Position numbers and translations under genes: made by a program. A stretch of 64,000 nt of DNA, from contig NZ_FRBU01000003.1 in the NCBI RefSeq assembly GCF_900142695.1, positions 62,001 through 126,000 on the forward strand. The letters run 5' to 3'. Below the pieces are notes generated by a model. That model saw nothing but the letters and a program-made list of their open reading frames with translations, was not told the origin of the DNA and made no database searches. Below, one piece after another: positions 1-10,462 of the stretch; the stretch's first letter is position 1; each line of letters opens with the position of its first letter. Origin of the DNA: Flavobacterium xanthum. Lineage in GTDB: Bacteria; Bacteroidota; Bacteroidia; Flavobacteriales; Flavobacteriaceae.

Positions 1-3
1 GTG

Positions 4-35
4 CAAATGTATAACTTATTTACACACAAACCAAA
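4..35 (-). promoter_or_regulatory. Predicted promoter after rpsJ, reading out of the window
   Basis: On the minus strand a -7 box TACATTTG (4-11) lies 20 nt downstream of a TTTG -33 box (32-35). This matches the Bacteroidota housekeeping promoter. It sits in the 83-nt gap after rpsJ and points out of the window, where rplC would be expected by analogy with other Bacteroidota. I infer a start site for the S10/spc ribosomal operon that is separate from the str promoter. Confidence 0.55.
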
Positions 36-83
36 AAAATATTTTTCGCTTAAAAACAGCGCTCCTTTTTACTCTTAAACTAC

Positions 84-389
84 TTAAACTTTGATTTCAA
101 CTTCAACTCCACTTGGCAATTCAAGTTTCATTAAAGCATCAATAGTTTTTGATGAAGATGAATAAATGTCAATTAATCTCTTATATGACATTACTTCAAA
201 TTGCTCTCTCGCTTTTTTGTTAACGTGTGGAGAACGTAGTACAGTGAAAAGTTTTTTGTGAGTTGGTAATGGAATTGGTCCTGTTACTACTGCACCTGTA
301 CTTTTTACAGTTTTTACAATCTTTTCAGCAGACTTATCTACTAACATGTGATCGTAAGATTTTAGTTTTATTCTGATTTTTTGACTCAT
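84..389 (-). CDS. rpsJ: 30S ribosomal protein S10
   Basis: This is the small-subunit protein S10 (101 residues, normal length), a component of the 30S head that in other bacteria also pairs with NusB in antitermination. The N-terminus ([20 protein letters not shown]) and the central segment [20 protein letters not shown] are hallmark S10 sequence. It is the fourth gene of rpsL-rpsG-fusA-rpsJ, 11 nt after fusA, the arrangement usual in Bacteroidota, which lack tufA at this position. Nothing about the gene is odd. Confidence 0.98.
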   Translation of the reverse strand: MSQKIRIKLKSYDHMLVDKSAEKIVKTVKSTGAVVTGPIPLPTHKKLFTVLRSPHVNKKAREQFEVMSYKRLIDIYSSSSKTIDALMKLELPSGVEVEIKV

Positions 390-400
390 TTTCTTAAAGA

Positions 401-2557
401 TTAAGCGTTTCCTTTTGCTTTTTTGATAACTGCTTCCGAAATATTCGAAGGAGTTTCAGCGTAATGTGAAAATTCCATTGTTGATGTTGCACGACCTGAA
501 GATAAAGTTCTTAAAGTAGTTACATAACCAAACATTTCTGACAATGGCACATCAGCCTTGATAGTTTTTGCACCATTTCTGTCACCCATGTCATTTACCT
601 GACCTCTACGACGGTTGATATCACCTACGATATCTCCCATGTTTTCTTCTGGCGTAATAACTTCCATTTTCATGATAGGCTCCAAAATAACAGCACCTGC
701 AGCACGACCTGACTCTCTGTAACCCATTCTAGCAGCTAACTCAAAAGAAAGTGCGTCTGAATCGACAGGATGAAAAGATCCGTCTAATAAAGTCACTTTC
801 AAACTATCCACTTGGTATCCAGCTAATGGACCCGTTTTCATAGCTTCTCTGAAACCTTTTTCAACAGATGGAATATATTCTTTAGGAACGTTACCACCTT
901 TTACTGCATTAATAAACTGCAATCCCACTGGAGCTTTACCGTCAACTAAATCTGCTGGTTCGATTCTAAATACGATATCACCGAATTTTCCACGACCACC
1001 TGATTGTTTCTTGTAAGTTTCTCTATGTTGAGCAGATTTAGTAAATGCTTCTTTATATTCAACTTGAGGTTCTCCTTGATTTACTTCGACTTTGAACTCG
1101 CGTTTCATACGATCTACCAAGATATCCAAGTGAAGCTCACCCATACCAGAAATAATCGTTTGTCCCGAAGCCTCATCTGTTCTAACCGTAAACGTTGGAT
1201 CTTCTTCAGCTAATTTAGCCAAAGCCATACCCATTTTATCAACGTCAGCTTTAGTTTTAGGCTCAATAGCGATACCAATTACTGGCGCAGGGAATTTCAT
1301 TGACTCCAAAATAATTGGGTGTTTTTCATCACACAATGTATCTCCAGTTTTAATATCTTTAAATCCTACTGCTGCTCCAATATCACCTGCCTCAATGTAT
1401 TCGATTGGGTTTTGTTTATTGGCATGCATTTGATAGATACGTGAAATTCTTTCTTTGTTTCCTGAACGTGTGTTTAAAACATAAGAACCTGCATCCAAAC
1501 GTCCTGAGTAAGCACGGAAGAAAGCTAAACGACCAACGAATGGATCAGTAGCAATTTTAAAAGCTAAAGCAGCAAAAGGCTCTTTAACATCTGGCTTACG
1601 CAAAATTTTAGTTTGATCTTCCTCTAATAAATCAGCATCATCAGGATGAATCCCTTCGATACCTTCTTTATCCATCGGAGAAGGTAAATATTTACACACT
1701 GCATCTAACATGAATTGAACTCCTTTATTTTTAAAAGAAGAACCAGCAATCATTGGAATAATCGCCATATCCATAGTAGCAGCTCTTAACGCTGTATTGA
1801 TTTCTTCCTCTGTAATAGAGTCTTCATCTTCCATGAATTTTTCCAACAAATTTTCATCATAATCAGCTACTGCCTCAATAAGAATCGATCTGTATTCTTT
1901 CACTTCAGCAACCATGTCTTCAGGAATAGGCACAATATCATATGTAGCACCAAGACCTTCTTCATGCCATACAATAGCTTGATTTTTTACCAAATCTACT
2001 ACACCCTTGAAGTCATTCTCTTCACCAATTGGCAAAGTGATAGCAACTGCATTAGACTTCAACATGTCTCTAACTTGTTGACAAACCATCAAAAAATTAG
2101 ATCCTTGACGGTCCATTTTGTTAACAAATCCAATACGTGGCACTCTGTATTGATCTGCTAGTCTCCAGTTCGTTTCTGATTGTGGCTCAACACCATCAAC
2201 AGCACTAAACAAGAAAACCAACCCGTCAAGTACACGCAATGAACGATTTACTTCTACAGTAAAATCAACGTGCCCTGGGGTATCAATAATATTAAAGTGA
2301 TACGGTAAGGTATCAGGTAAAACTTTACCTTGTTCAGTTGGGAAATTCCATTCACAAGTTGTAGCAGCAGAAGTAATTGTAATTCCTCTTTCTTGCTCTT
2401 GTGCCATCCAGTCCATAGTTGCAGCACCATCATGCACTTCACCTATCTTGTGTGACTTTCCAGTATAGAATAATATACGCTCTGTTGTTGTTGTTTTACC
2501 AGCATCAATATGAGCAGCAATTCCTATGTTTCTTGTATATTTTAAATCTCTAGCCAT
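401..2557 (-). CDS. fusA: Elongation factor G
   Basis: This is the translational GTPase that moves tRNA and mRNA after peptide transfer and, with RRF, recycles ribosomes. It has 718 residues. The G1 motif [13 protein letters not shown] lies near residue 15, DTPGH near 92 and NKMD near 146. Domains II to V follow, including the domain IV segment [10 protein letters not shown] and the C-terminal [14 protein letters not shown]. It lies 10 nt after rpsG and 11 nt before rpsJ, so it is surely co-transcribed with them. The full domain set and its place in the str operon indicate the canonical EF-G and not a paralogue. Confidence 0.98.
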   Translation of the reverse strand: MARDLKYTRNIGIAAHIDAGKTTTTERILFYTGKSHKIGEVHDGAATMDWMAQEQERGITITSAATTCEWNFPTEQGKVLPDTLPYHFNIIDTPGHVDFTVEVNRSLRVLDGLVFLFSAVDGVEPQSETNWRLADQYRVPRIGFVNKMDRQGSNFLMVCQQVRDMLKSNAVAITLPIGEENDFKGVVDLVKNQAIVWHEEGLGATYDIVPIPEDMVAEVKEYRSILIEAVADYDENLLEKFMEDEDSITEEEINTALRAATMDMAIIPMIAGSSFKNKGVQFMLDAVCKYLPSPMDKEGIEGIHPDDADLLEEDQTKILRKPDVKEPFAALAFKIATDPFVGRLAFFRAYSGRLDAGSYVLNTRSGNKERISRIYQMHANKQNPIEYIEAGDIGAAVGFKDIKTGDTLCDEKHPIILESMKFPAPVIGIAIEPKTKADVDKMGMALAKLAEEDPTFTVRTDEASGQTIISGMGELHLDILVDRMKREFKVEVNQGEPQVEYKEAFTKSAQHRETYKKQSGGRGKFGDIVFRIEPADLVDGKAPVGLQFINAVKGGNVPKEYIPSVEKGFREAMKTGPLAGYQVDSLKVTLLDGSFHPVDSDALSFELAARMGYRESGRAAGAVILEPIMKMEVITPEENMGDIVGDINRRRGQVNDMGDRNGAKTIKADVPLSEMFGYVTTLRTLSSGRATSTMEFSHYAETPSNISEAVIKKAKGNA

Positions 2558-2567
2558 TTCTTATGAA

Positions 2568-3044
2568 TTAAAATCTAAAGTGAGAGAATGCTTTGTTAGC
2601 TTCTGCCATTTTGTGAGTATCCATTCTCTTTTTAACAGCAGCACCTTCCTCTTTAGCCGCAGCTAAACATTCTGAAGCTAGTCTTTGAGCCATAGATTTT
2701 TCATTTCTTCTTCTAGAATAAAGTATCAACCACTTCATCGCCATAGATATTTTTCTATCTGGACGAATTTGCATTGGAATTTGAAATGTTGCCCCACCTA
2801 CTCTACGACTACGTACTTCTACGTGCGGCATAACATTGGTTAATGCATCTTTCCAAATTTCTAATGACGGTTTTTCCGCATCTTGTTTTTTAGACTCAAT
2901 GATGTCAATTGCATCATAAAATACTTTAAACGCTGTCGATTTTTTTCCATCCCACATTAAGTTGTTCACAAAACGTGTTACCAGTTGATCATTAAACCTT
3001 GGATCTGGTAAAAGTGGTCTCTTCTTTGCCGCTCTTTTTCTCAT
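2568..3044 (-). CDS. rpsG: 30S ribosomal protein S7
   Basis: S7 is a primary 16S rRNA-binding protein that organises the 30S head and lines the E site. The protein has 158 residues, the usual length. Recognisable stretches are MRKRAAKKRPLLPDPRFND at the N-terminus, VEVRSRRVGGATFQIP (the 16S-binding beta-hairpin) and ending HKMAEANKAFSHFRF. It follows rpsL after a 71-nt spacer, much longer than the 10-11 nt gaps elsewhere in this operon. That spacer contains a small hairpin. Confidence 0.98.
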   Translation of the reverse strand: MRKRAAKKRPLLPDPRFNDQLVTRFVNNLMWDGKKSTAFKVFYDAIDIIESKKQDAEKPSLEIWKDALTNVMPHVEVRSRRVGGATFQIPMQIRPDRKISMAMKWLILYSRRRNEKSMAQRLASECLAAAKEEGAAVKKRMDTHKMAEANKAFSHFRF

Positions 3045-3078
3045 GTCTTTTTTTTAATAAAATTCCACACCTACACAG

Positions 3079-3093
3079 TCGCAATAAATTGCG
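3079..3093. other. Small hairpin in the rpsL-rpsG spacer
   Basis: CGCAATAAATTGCG (3080-3093) is an inverted repeat with a 5-6 bp stem in the 71-nt gap between rpsL and rpsG. In E. coli the same spacer holds the S7 autoregulatory site. A similar role here is only inference from position. Confidence 0.3.
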
Positions 3094-3115
3094 CCTCTAT
3101 GATGCAAACTTTAAA

Positions 3116-3499
3116 TTACTTTTTTGCTTCTTTTGGGCGTTTTGCTCCGTACTTAGATCTTCTTTGCGTTCTTCCTGCTACTCCTGACGTATCAAGTGCA
3201 CCACGAACGATGTGATATCTAACTCCTGGTAAATCTTTTACCCTTCCACCCCTAACTAATACTATCGAGTGCTCTTGTAAATTGTGTCCTTCACCAGGGA
3301 TGTAGGCATTTACTTCATTACCATTTGTCAAACGTACACGCGCTACTTTACGCATTGCAGAGTTTGGTTTTTTTGGTGTTGTAGTGTAAACACGCGTACA
3401 AACCCCTCTTCTTTGAGGACAAGAATCTAAAGCAACCGATTTACTCTTCTTAGTTATCTGAGTTCTTCCTGTTCTTACTAATTGTTGAATTGTTGGCAT
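3116..3499 (-). CDS. rpsL: 30S ribosomal protein S12
   Basis: S12 sits at the decoding centre and affects accuracy and streptomycin response. The protein has 127 residues. The diagnostic segments are [20 protein letters not shown] and [19 protein letters not shown], and the C-terminal tail is lysine/arginine rich. The conserved lysine of KKPNSA, where resistance changes arise in other bacteria, is present as lysine, so the sequence looks wild type there. It is the first gene of the str operon and has a strong promoter about 50 nt upstream. Confidence 0.98.
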
Positions 3500-3552
3500 A
3501 ATTAATACTAAAAATTTCTTATTATATTAAATTCCCGCTTTTTACGGGGTTG

Positions 3553-3583
3553 CAAATGTAGAAAATATTTTTTACTCTACAAA
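3553..3583 (-). promoter_or_regulatory. str operon promoter
   Basis: Read on the minus strand, TTTG (3580-3583) is followed after exactly 19 nt by TACATTTG (3553-3560), a full match to the Bacteroidota -33/-7 consensus. It lies about 54 nt upstream of rpsL and should drive rpsL-rpsG-fusA-rpsJ. Confidence 0.75.
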
Positions 3584-3709
3584 CGTTAATCTATTAATTT
3601 TTTTATGAACTAATAATTTGTTCTCTAAAGGAATAAAGAATTCCGAAGTGAAAAACGGTTTAGAATTCAATACTAATTAAGCAACAAATTCAATACCGTT
3701 GTTTTACAC

Positions 3710-3740
3710 TTTGATTTTTATTACAAACCATAGATATTTG
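3710..3740 (+). promoter_or_regulatory. Promoter for the outer-membrane protein at 3769
   Basis: TTTG (3710-3713), a 19-nt spacer, then GATATTTG (3733-3740), one mismatch from TAnnTTTG. It lies 28 nt before the TTG start at 3769 and is divergent from the str promoter. Confidence 0.5.
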
Positions 3741-3768
3741 CATTATATTTATTAAAACAAATACACAT

Positions 3769-5475
3769 TTGAAACCTTTCGTCACTATTCTTGTATTATT
3801 ATTCTTTGGGTGGCACTCATCCGCCCAAAATTTTCAGCTACAAATAATTGGACAATCCGACTTCGAAACCAAAACCATCGATTCTTTGGGATACAACTCC
3901 AAACACCAAAACACAAAAGCACTTCAAGATGAAATCAATACGTTTTCAGTAAAATTAACCCAGGTAGGTTACATCGATAATAACATGCTTGAATTTACGA
4001 AATCAAAAGATTCCTGCTATATCGCAAAAATCGCTTTAGGAAAAAAAGTAAAATCCATCTACCTATATATAGGTGATGACAAACAATTAAATAATTTAAT
4101 CACACTAAACAAAAAAAATGGTAGTGTTGAAGTACCTTACTCAGCAATAGATTCCTTCCTAGAGCAAACCGTCCAAAAATTAGAGCAAAATGGATTTTCA
4201 TTAGCAAAATTAAAACTAGTAAACATTAGAAGAGACAAAAGTGCTCTTTCAGCGACCCTACAAATGGAAACAGAACAAAAAAGAGTCTTAAATTCAATTA
4301 CAATTCGGTATAACGAAAACGGACGTGTAAATAAATTTCCGAAGGGTCACTTGAAACAAATTAATAAAAAATACCAAAAAATAATTTTCAATCAAAAAGT
4401 GGTTGAACAAATTAATAGTGATTTCGAAAAATATAATTTTGTAAATCAAGTAAAATACCCGGAAATTTTATTTACAAAAGACAGTACTAAAGTTTATGTG
4501 TACCTAGAAAAAAGAAATTCAAATACTTTTGATGGCTTCTTGGGTTTTTCAAATAATGAAAACGAAAAGATCGCACTAGCAGGATATCTTGACATTAAAC
4601 TCGAAAACATCTTGGGCTCTGGCGAGCAAGTTGCTATCTATTGGAAAAGCGACGGAAACGATCAAAAAACTTTTAACGCAAGTCTTGAACTACCTTATCT
4701 ACTACAAACACCAATAGGACTTAAAGCACAATTACAGGTTTTCAGGCAAGATACTACTTTTCAAAACACAAAAACTGCAATTGCTTTAAGCTATTTCATA
4801 AACTATAATTCTCGCGTGTACTTGGGATATCATACTACAGAGTCTAGCGATATTCAAAATTTAAATAGCACTTCAATCAGTGATTTTAATAATTCATTTT
4901 TAACTTCGAGTTTTGAATATTTAAAATCAGACACAAACAACCTTCTATTTCCCATAAAATCAAAATTCCAAACCGCAATAGGAATCGGTAAAAGAGAAAT
5001 CTCCAATCCAACTGAGAATTCGAAAAATAACCAATTGACGCTTACTTTTCAAGCAATGCACAACATCTATTTGAACAGAAAGAATTCGATTCATCTAAAT
5101 AGTCAAAATTTTTACCTTAACAGTGGCCGATACGTTGTTAATGAATTGTTCCGTTTTGGAGGTTTTAATAGCATAAGAGGCTTTGCAGAAAACAGCCTAC
5201 AAGCCTATTTAACAACATCATTACTAACAGAATACCGCTACATTCTGTCTCCAAATCTTTACTTACATTCCATTCTGGATTATGGCTTAATTAAAAATAA
5301 TTCTGATTCAGGAAATTCAGATATTACGGAAAACCTTATTGGCATTGGGTTAGGAATGGGAATACAAACAAAAAACGGATTACTCAAATTAGCACTAGCC
5401 AATGGCAAAACGAAAAAGCAACAATTTGAAATTTATAACACCATAATCCATATTAGTTATAATGTTAAATTTTAG
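3769..5475 (+). CDS. Outer-membrane beta-barrel protein, BamA/TamA-like
   Basis: This is a predicted outer-membrane protein of 568 residues with a signal peptide (MKPFVTILVLLFFGWHSSAQ). Residues about 90-220 look like one or two POTRA-type modules, and a surface-antigen beta-barrel follows from about 240 to the end, with alternating strands and a terminal phenylalanine (ISYNVKF). The segment FRFGGFNSIRGFAENS contains the RGF-type motif of Omp85-family barrels. It is shorter than BamA, so it may be an accessory Omp85 member, and its substrate is unknown. The start used is TTG; a Bacteroidota promoter lies just upstream. It is followed after 84 nt by the SusC-like gene, but nothing ties them functionally. 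Confidence 0.75.
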   Translation: MKPFVTILVLLFFGWHSSAQNFQLQIIGQSDFETKTIDSLGYNSKHQNTKALQDEINTFSVKLTQVGYIDNNMLEFTKSKDSCYIAKIALGKKVKSIYLYIGDDKQLNNLITLNKKNGSVEVPYSAIDSFLEQTVQKLEQNGFSLAKLKLVNIRRDKSALSATLQMETEQKRVLNSITIRYNENGRVNKFPKGHLKQINKKYQKIIFNQKVVEQINSDFEKYNFVNQVKYPEILFTKDSTKVYVYLEKRNSNTFDGFLGFSNNENEKIALAGYLDIKLENILGSGEQVAIYWKSDGNDQKTFNASLELPYLLQTPIGLKAQLQVFRQDTTFQNTKTAIALSYFINYNSRVYLGYHTTESSDIQNLNSTSISDFNNSFLTSSFEYLKSDTNNLLFPIKSKFQTAIGIGKREISNPTENSKNNQLTLTFQAMHNIYLNRKNSIHLNSQNFYLNSGRYVVNELFRFGGFNSIRGFAENSLQAYLTTSLLTEYRYILSPNLYLHSILDYGLIKNNSDSGNSDITENLIGIGLGMGIQTKNGLLKLALANGKTKKQQFEIYNTIIHISYNVKF

Positions 5476-5559
5476 TTTAAGGTAAAATTAGCATTTCATA
5501 TATTAGGAAAGTTAACAAATTATTAAGAGGTTTGCGAGACTAATTCAAAATATTAAAAA

Positions 5560-8500
5560 ATGAAACTAAAGTTTAATGGATTCTTAGTGCTCTTAGTAGT
5601 ACTTGTGGCGCAAATAACTTTTGCGCAAGAAAGAACTGTTTCTGGTGTTGTTTCTGATAATGCAGGATTGCCTTTACCAGGCGTGAGTGTGTTAGTGAAA
5701 GGAACACAATCTGGAACACAAACTGATTTTGATGGAAAATATTCTATCAGAGCAACACCTAGTCAAGTCTTGGTTTTCAGCTACATTGGGATGAAAACTC
5801 AAGAAGCAACTGCCACTTCGGCAAATGTTAACGTTAAACTTCTAGATGATTCCATCCAATTGGAAGGAGTTATAGTAGGAGCTTTAGGGATTAAAAGAAG
5901 TAAAAATTCGCTAACATCCTCTACGCAAGTGGTAGCAAGTCAAGAGCTAACTCAAGCTGCCAACCCTAACGTGGTGCAGTCTTTAGTTGGTAAAGTATCT
6001 GGTCTTCAAATAAACAAATCTTCAAGTGGAGTTAATGGAACAAACAGAATCGTATTAAGAGGTTCAAGATCTATTACTGGTAACAATGAAGCTTTGGTAG
6101 TTATTGATAACTCAATCTCTTCATCAGCTGTTTTGCAACAATTACCACCTGAATTAATTGAAAGCGTAAACGTTATTAAAGGTATGCAAGGTGCTGCACT
6201 ATATGGTGAGCAAGGAGTTAACGGAGTAATTATAGTTACTACAGTAAAAGGAAAAGAAAAAGGAAAAATCACGGTGAATGTAAATTCAGCTATCGATTTT
6301 GAGACAGTATCTTTTATGCCTGAAACACAACAAAAATATGGTCAAGGTTGGGACGGAGTTCACTATCCTGAAGAAAACGGATCATGGGGACTTCCTTTTG
6401 ATGGCGTGTTGAGACCAACAGGTTTACCACAAGCGGATGGACTTGAATTACAAAGACCTTACTCTTTCATCAAAGACAATGTTAAGGATTTCTACCAAAC
6501 AGGTACTACCTTCCAAAATGGATTTTCTATAAACGCTGGAACTTCAGACTCCTACGCTTTATTTTCTGCTAACAAAGTAAAGACAGAATTTATTGTAAAC
6601 GGAGATCAACTTGAAAGAAATAGTTTTTTATTCAAGGCAGGTAAAAAAATTGGAAAACTAAGCATTGATGGTAACGTTAACTACAACTATCAAAAATCTA
6701 CCGAAACTTCTAATGACTTACTTGACGATTTAATTCAGACAGCAGGAAATGTTGATTTATCGTTGTTTAAAAATTCTGGAAATGAAGGTAATTACACGAT
6801 ATATTTCAAAAATCCATATTGGACAATAGATAATAACCGTAATGACTCTAGAAGAACATTTATAAATACTATCGCAGCTTTGAAGTACGATATTAATAAA
6901 AACATAAATGTTACTTATACAGGTAACTTACAATTTACGAATAGAGATGCACAGTCTCACATCAATCAGTATAGAGAAACTCCAGATTTAGCAGGAGCAG
7001 GAGCAAATAGAAATCAAACTTCTGAATATTTTGCTAGTCAATCCTCTTTAAGAACTTATTATGGTGATTTATTAGTGAATTTTGACTACGATTTGACAGA
7101 TGATTTGAGTTTAAAAGCGAACGTCGGAAGTAACATGCAAGATCGTAACTACAGAATTACTTCACAAGGAGGACAAAATCTAGACATACCAGGATGGTAC
7201 CACATTAATAATGTATTGAGTCCAGCAAATCCATCTAATTTAGATAATAGATCTCAAAAATCAAATCGTGCTTCTGTTTTAGCTAACGTTGATTTAGGAT
7301 ACAAAAACTACTTGTTTTTAAATGTTACAGGTAGAAATGATTAGACTTCAGTTTTATCAAAAGAGAACAACAACTTCTTCTATCCAAGTGCTGGTGTATC
7401 TTTTGTACCAACTTTAGCTTTTGAAGGACTAAAAAGCGAAACTTTGAATTATTTGAAAGTATCTGCTAACATCGTAAAAGTGGGTAACTCCTCTTCTATC
7501 CAGCCTTATGCTACCTCTGAAATTGGTGTATTCCCAACAGGATTCCCTTACGGACAACTAGGATCGTACATCATCAACCAGAGACCAACTGATAAAAATA
7601 TCAAACCTGAATTTGTGACCACAAAAGAGGTAAATATTAATATTGGACTTTTCAACAATAGGATTACAATTGACGGGTCAGCTTACATATCTGACACAAA
7701 AGATTTGATTACAGCTGCTACTGCTTCTTCTGCATCAGGATTAGCCACTTCTCAAAGTAACATTGGAGATATGACTACAAAAGGTCTAGAAATTGACTTA
7801 GGATTCGTACCGGTTAAAACGGAAGATTTCAAATGGGACTTAAGAGCAAGTTATTCTACGAATAAATCAGTTATCAATTCACTTGCTGCTGGAGCAAATG
7901 AAATCAACCTTTTATCTGACGCTGCAACAGGAACTGGAATTTTTGCTCAAGTAGGAGAAGAATTTCCTTTGATTAAAGGAACAACCTTTTTAAGAGATGA
8001 TAATGGAAGCATTATTGTGAACCAGTTTGGACTTCCAACAAGATCTTCTTCAAACTCGATTTTAGGTAAATCAACTCCAGATTATATTTTAGGATTATCT
8101 AACTCATTTGAGTACAAAGGAATTAGATTATCTGCTGTTATGGATTACAGAACAGGTCACCAAATCATTTCTGGAACTAAATACGACTTAACTTGGCCAG
8201 GACGTTTAGTAGAATCAGCTGATTTTGATAGAGAGGTTGGTTTCATTTTACCAAACTCAGTAGTTGAAACTGCTCCAGGATCAGGAATCTACACTCCTAA
8301 TACTTCTGTTTACTCTGCAGCTGGTTATAATCCAAACGGAATTATTGATTATTACGGAACTTTGAGTAGAGCTGGAGAGCATAACGTTATTAACGCTACT
8401 GCTTTCAAAGTGAGAGAACTTGCTTTAAGTTATTCAATACCAACTACTGTAATTGAAAGAATTGGATTAACTTCACTTAGATTTGGTATAAATGCAAGAA

Positions 8501-8655
8501 ACCCATTTACTGTTTTGGCAAAAAGCAATAAAGGTTATACTGATCCAGAAGCATCTGACAGTACTGCAAACAATGGTAATGGTCTAGGATATTCAGGAAC
8601 AGGACAGTATCCAAATACAAGAACTTTTGGTGGAAGCATCAATTTAACATTCTAA
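5560..8655 (+). pseudogene. SusC/RagA-type TonB-dependent receptor interrupted by an amber codon
   Basis: A SusC-family outer-membrane receptor would import a ligand captured by its SusD partner, using TonB energy. The reading frame has a signal peptide (about 1-22), a carboxypeptidase-regulatory-like domain (about 25-100, with PGVSVLVKGTQSGTQTDFDG), a plug (about 110-225, ending NGVIIVTTVKG) and a barrel ending SINLTF. Codon 595 is TAG at 7342-7344. Translation on both sides stays in the same frame (VTGRND, stop, TSVLSKENN), and family members usually have tryptophan there (RNDWTS). One G-to-A change of TGG explains the break. Read through, the protein would be 1031 residues, normal for SusC. 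The 594-residue product alone would lack most of the barrel. A sequencing error is also possible. The intact susD begins 10 nt after the end. Confidence 0.85.
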
Positions 8656-8665
8656 ATTAAAAAGC

Positions 8666-10213
8666 ATGAAAAAAATATTTTTATTAATAGCAGTAGCAGC
8701 GGTATCACTTACATCTTGTAGTGACTACTTAGCAGACAACACCAATGTAAATAGTCCGCTAGAAGAAGCTCTTCCGCCAAGACTTATTTTACCTGGTGCG
8801 CAATCACAAGCATTCAGAACACAAGCTATAAACATGAACCGTTTAGGTAGTGTAATGACAAATGCATGGGGAGGTAACATATACCAATTTACAAATCCAT
8901 TGCAAGTAGAATATTCTTATAACTTTGACAACAACACCTATGCAGCAGTATGGGATGGATTATACAGAAGTGTAAACAACTTTCAAAAGATAATCGAGAC
9001 TCCTTTAGAGAATCAAGGCAATTTTGTTGCTATATCCAAGATCATGAAAGCACATTACATGCAATATATTGTCGATTTATATGGTGATTCACCTTACTTC
9101 GAAGCGTTTAAAGGACAAGCTAACCTAACACCAGCTTATACAGATGACGCAATAATTTATAAAGAATTAGTTAAAGAATTAGAAGAAGCACGTGCTCTTA
9201 TTCAAAACCCGTCTTCTACAGCAGAAGGTGTTGCTACTGACGTTGTTTTCAACGGAGATATGAGTAAATGGCTTAAACTAGCCAATACTATCGAGTTAAG
9301 AATTTTATTGAGACAAAGCAAACTGACTGATGCAGCGACTGTAACTTATGTAAATAGCAAATACGCAGACTTACAAGCTTTAAATAATTTTGTTGACGCT
9401 GATGTATTGATCAATCCAGGATACTCTTCTGCAAATGATGCTAAACAAAGTCCGTTCTTTAGTTCGTTCGTTAGAGATGCAGCAGGTGCTACAACAAATA
9501 CTACTTATACTTTATTTACTTCATCTAAACATTTTGCTGATGTATTAAATGGAGAAACTGGTGGTCCAACAGCTGGAGTTATTGACCCTAGAAGATCTAG
9601 ACTATGGCTACTTGTAGGAGGAAAAGTTGTAGGAACTGATCAAGGTCAAAAACCAGTTCCTGGTCAAAACAACACAACAAATCCAACTTCTAGATTTGGT
9701 TTAGGCTTAACTAATTATGTAGGTGCAAATACAGCAGCTAGAACTGCAGCAGGGTCTTCAAAAGCTGGAGCGCTAATGTTGCTTTCTGAAAGTAAATTTC
9801 TTCAAGCAGAGGCAGTTCAAAGAGGTTTTTTAACAACTGGAATAGCTCAAACTTTATTTAATGAAGGAGTTCAAGCTTCATTTACTTACTTAGGTGCTAC
9901 TATTGGAACTTATGCAGTTCAAATCGAAGCAGTTCCTGGATTTGGATGGACAGCATCTACTAATAAAATTCAAGCAATTTTAACACAAAAATGGATTGCA
10001 CTAAGCGGAATTCATGGTGTAGAAAATTACATCAATTACACTAGAACTGGATTCCCAGTAATCCCTGGTTCAATTAATGGTTTCAACTTGCAACCTACTA
10101 GACCAAAAAGACTGATTTATCCATTGTCAGAGTACAATGCAAATTCAGGTAATGTGCCTGTTTTAACATCTGCTCAAGTTACAACACAAGGTCCTTTCTG
10201 GTATGTACCGTAA
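8666..10213 (+). CDS. SusD/RagB-family outer-membrane lipoprotein
   Basis: SusD-type proteins are surface lipoproteins that lid their SusC partner and bind the nutrient. The protein has 515 residues. The lipobox SLTSC places the lipidated cysteine at residue 18. The N-terminal SusD-like region contains the helical repeats (for example MKAHYMQYIVDLYGDSPYFEAF), and the C-terminal part holds QAILTQKWIALSGIHGVENY, a typical SusD-family segment. It is 10 nt downstream of the susC frame and is followed by a terminator, so the two genes form an operon. No glycosidase or regulator is adjacent. The substrate cannot be named and may be a peptide or glycan. This gene is intact although its partner is interrupted. 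Confidence 0.9.
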   Translation: MKKIFLLIAVAAVSLTSCSDYLADNTNVNSPLEEALPPRLILPGAQSQAFRTQAINMNRLGSVMTNAWGGNIYQFTNPLQVEYSYNFDNNTYAAVWDGLYRSVNNFQKIIETPLENQGNFVAISKIMKAHYMQYIVDLYGDSPYFEAFKGQANLTPAYTDDAIIYKELVKELEEARALIQNPSSTAEGVATDVVFNGDMSKWLKLANTIELRILLRQSKLTDAATVTYVNSKYADLQALNNFVDADVLINPGYSSANDAKQSPFFSSFVRDAAGATTNTTYTLFTSSKHFADVLNGETGGPTAGVIDPRRSRLWLLVGGKVVGTDQGQKPVPGQNNTTNPTSRFGLGLTNYVGANTAARTAAGSSKAGALMLLSESKFLQAEAVQRGFLTTGIAQTLFNEGVQASFTYLGATIGTYAVQIEAVPGFGWTASTNKIQAILTQKWIALSGIHGVENYINYTRTGFPVIPGSINGFNLQPTRPKRLIYPLSEYNANSGNVPVLTSAQVTTQGPFWYVP

Positions 10214-10236
10214 TTAATCTTATGATTTAGTTAATA

Positions 10237-10268
10237 AGAGGCTGTTCCTATTTGGACAGCCTCTTTTT
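10237..10268 (+). terminator. Intrinsic terminator after susD
   Basis: The stem AGAGGCTGT / ACAGCCTCT with a 10-nt loop is followed by six T. It lies 24 nt after the susD stop. Confidence 0.85.
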
Positions 10269-10418
10269 TATTTAACTACCCTTTTAGGAGGAAAATTAAA
10301 ACCTAAAGAATTCTTTGAAAATAATACCCTCTGAAGATCCTTACCTCCTATTTTTATAATTTTTACAAAATTAAAAGATCACTTTACACTAATGTACAGT
10401 ATGAAACTAAATCTTTAA

Positions 10419-10449
10419 AACCATCAGCAAATGCTGATGGTTTTTTTTT
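10419..10449 (+). terminator. Second terminator-like hairpin, just before rlmB
   Basis: CCATCAGC / GCTGATGG (10421-10440) is followed by nine T, a textbook intrinsic terminator on the plus strand. It lies 150 nt beyond the susD terminator with no gene in between, and its T tract runs into the rlmB -7 box. It may end an unrecognised short transcript. Confidence 0.7.
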
Positions 10450-10450
10450 A

Positions 10451-10458
10451 TATATTTG
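10451..10458 (+). promoter_or_regulatory. -7 box for rlmB
   Basis: TATATTTG matches TAnnTTTG exactly and lies only 4 nt before the ATG at 10463, so the transcript would have almost no leader. No -33 box is visible, because that position falls in the terminator hairpin. Confidence 0.45.
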
Positions 10459-10462
10459 CACC

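Noticed and set aside
1004-1213. Plus-strand frames inside fusA and other large genes
   Set aside because: They are shadows of genes on the other strand and show no family signal or promoter.
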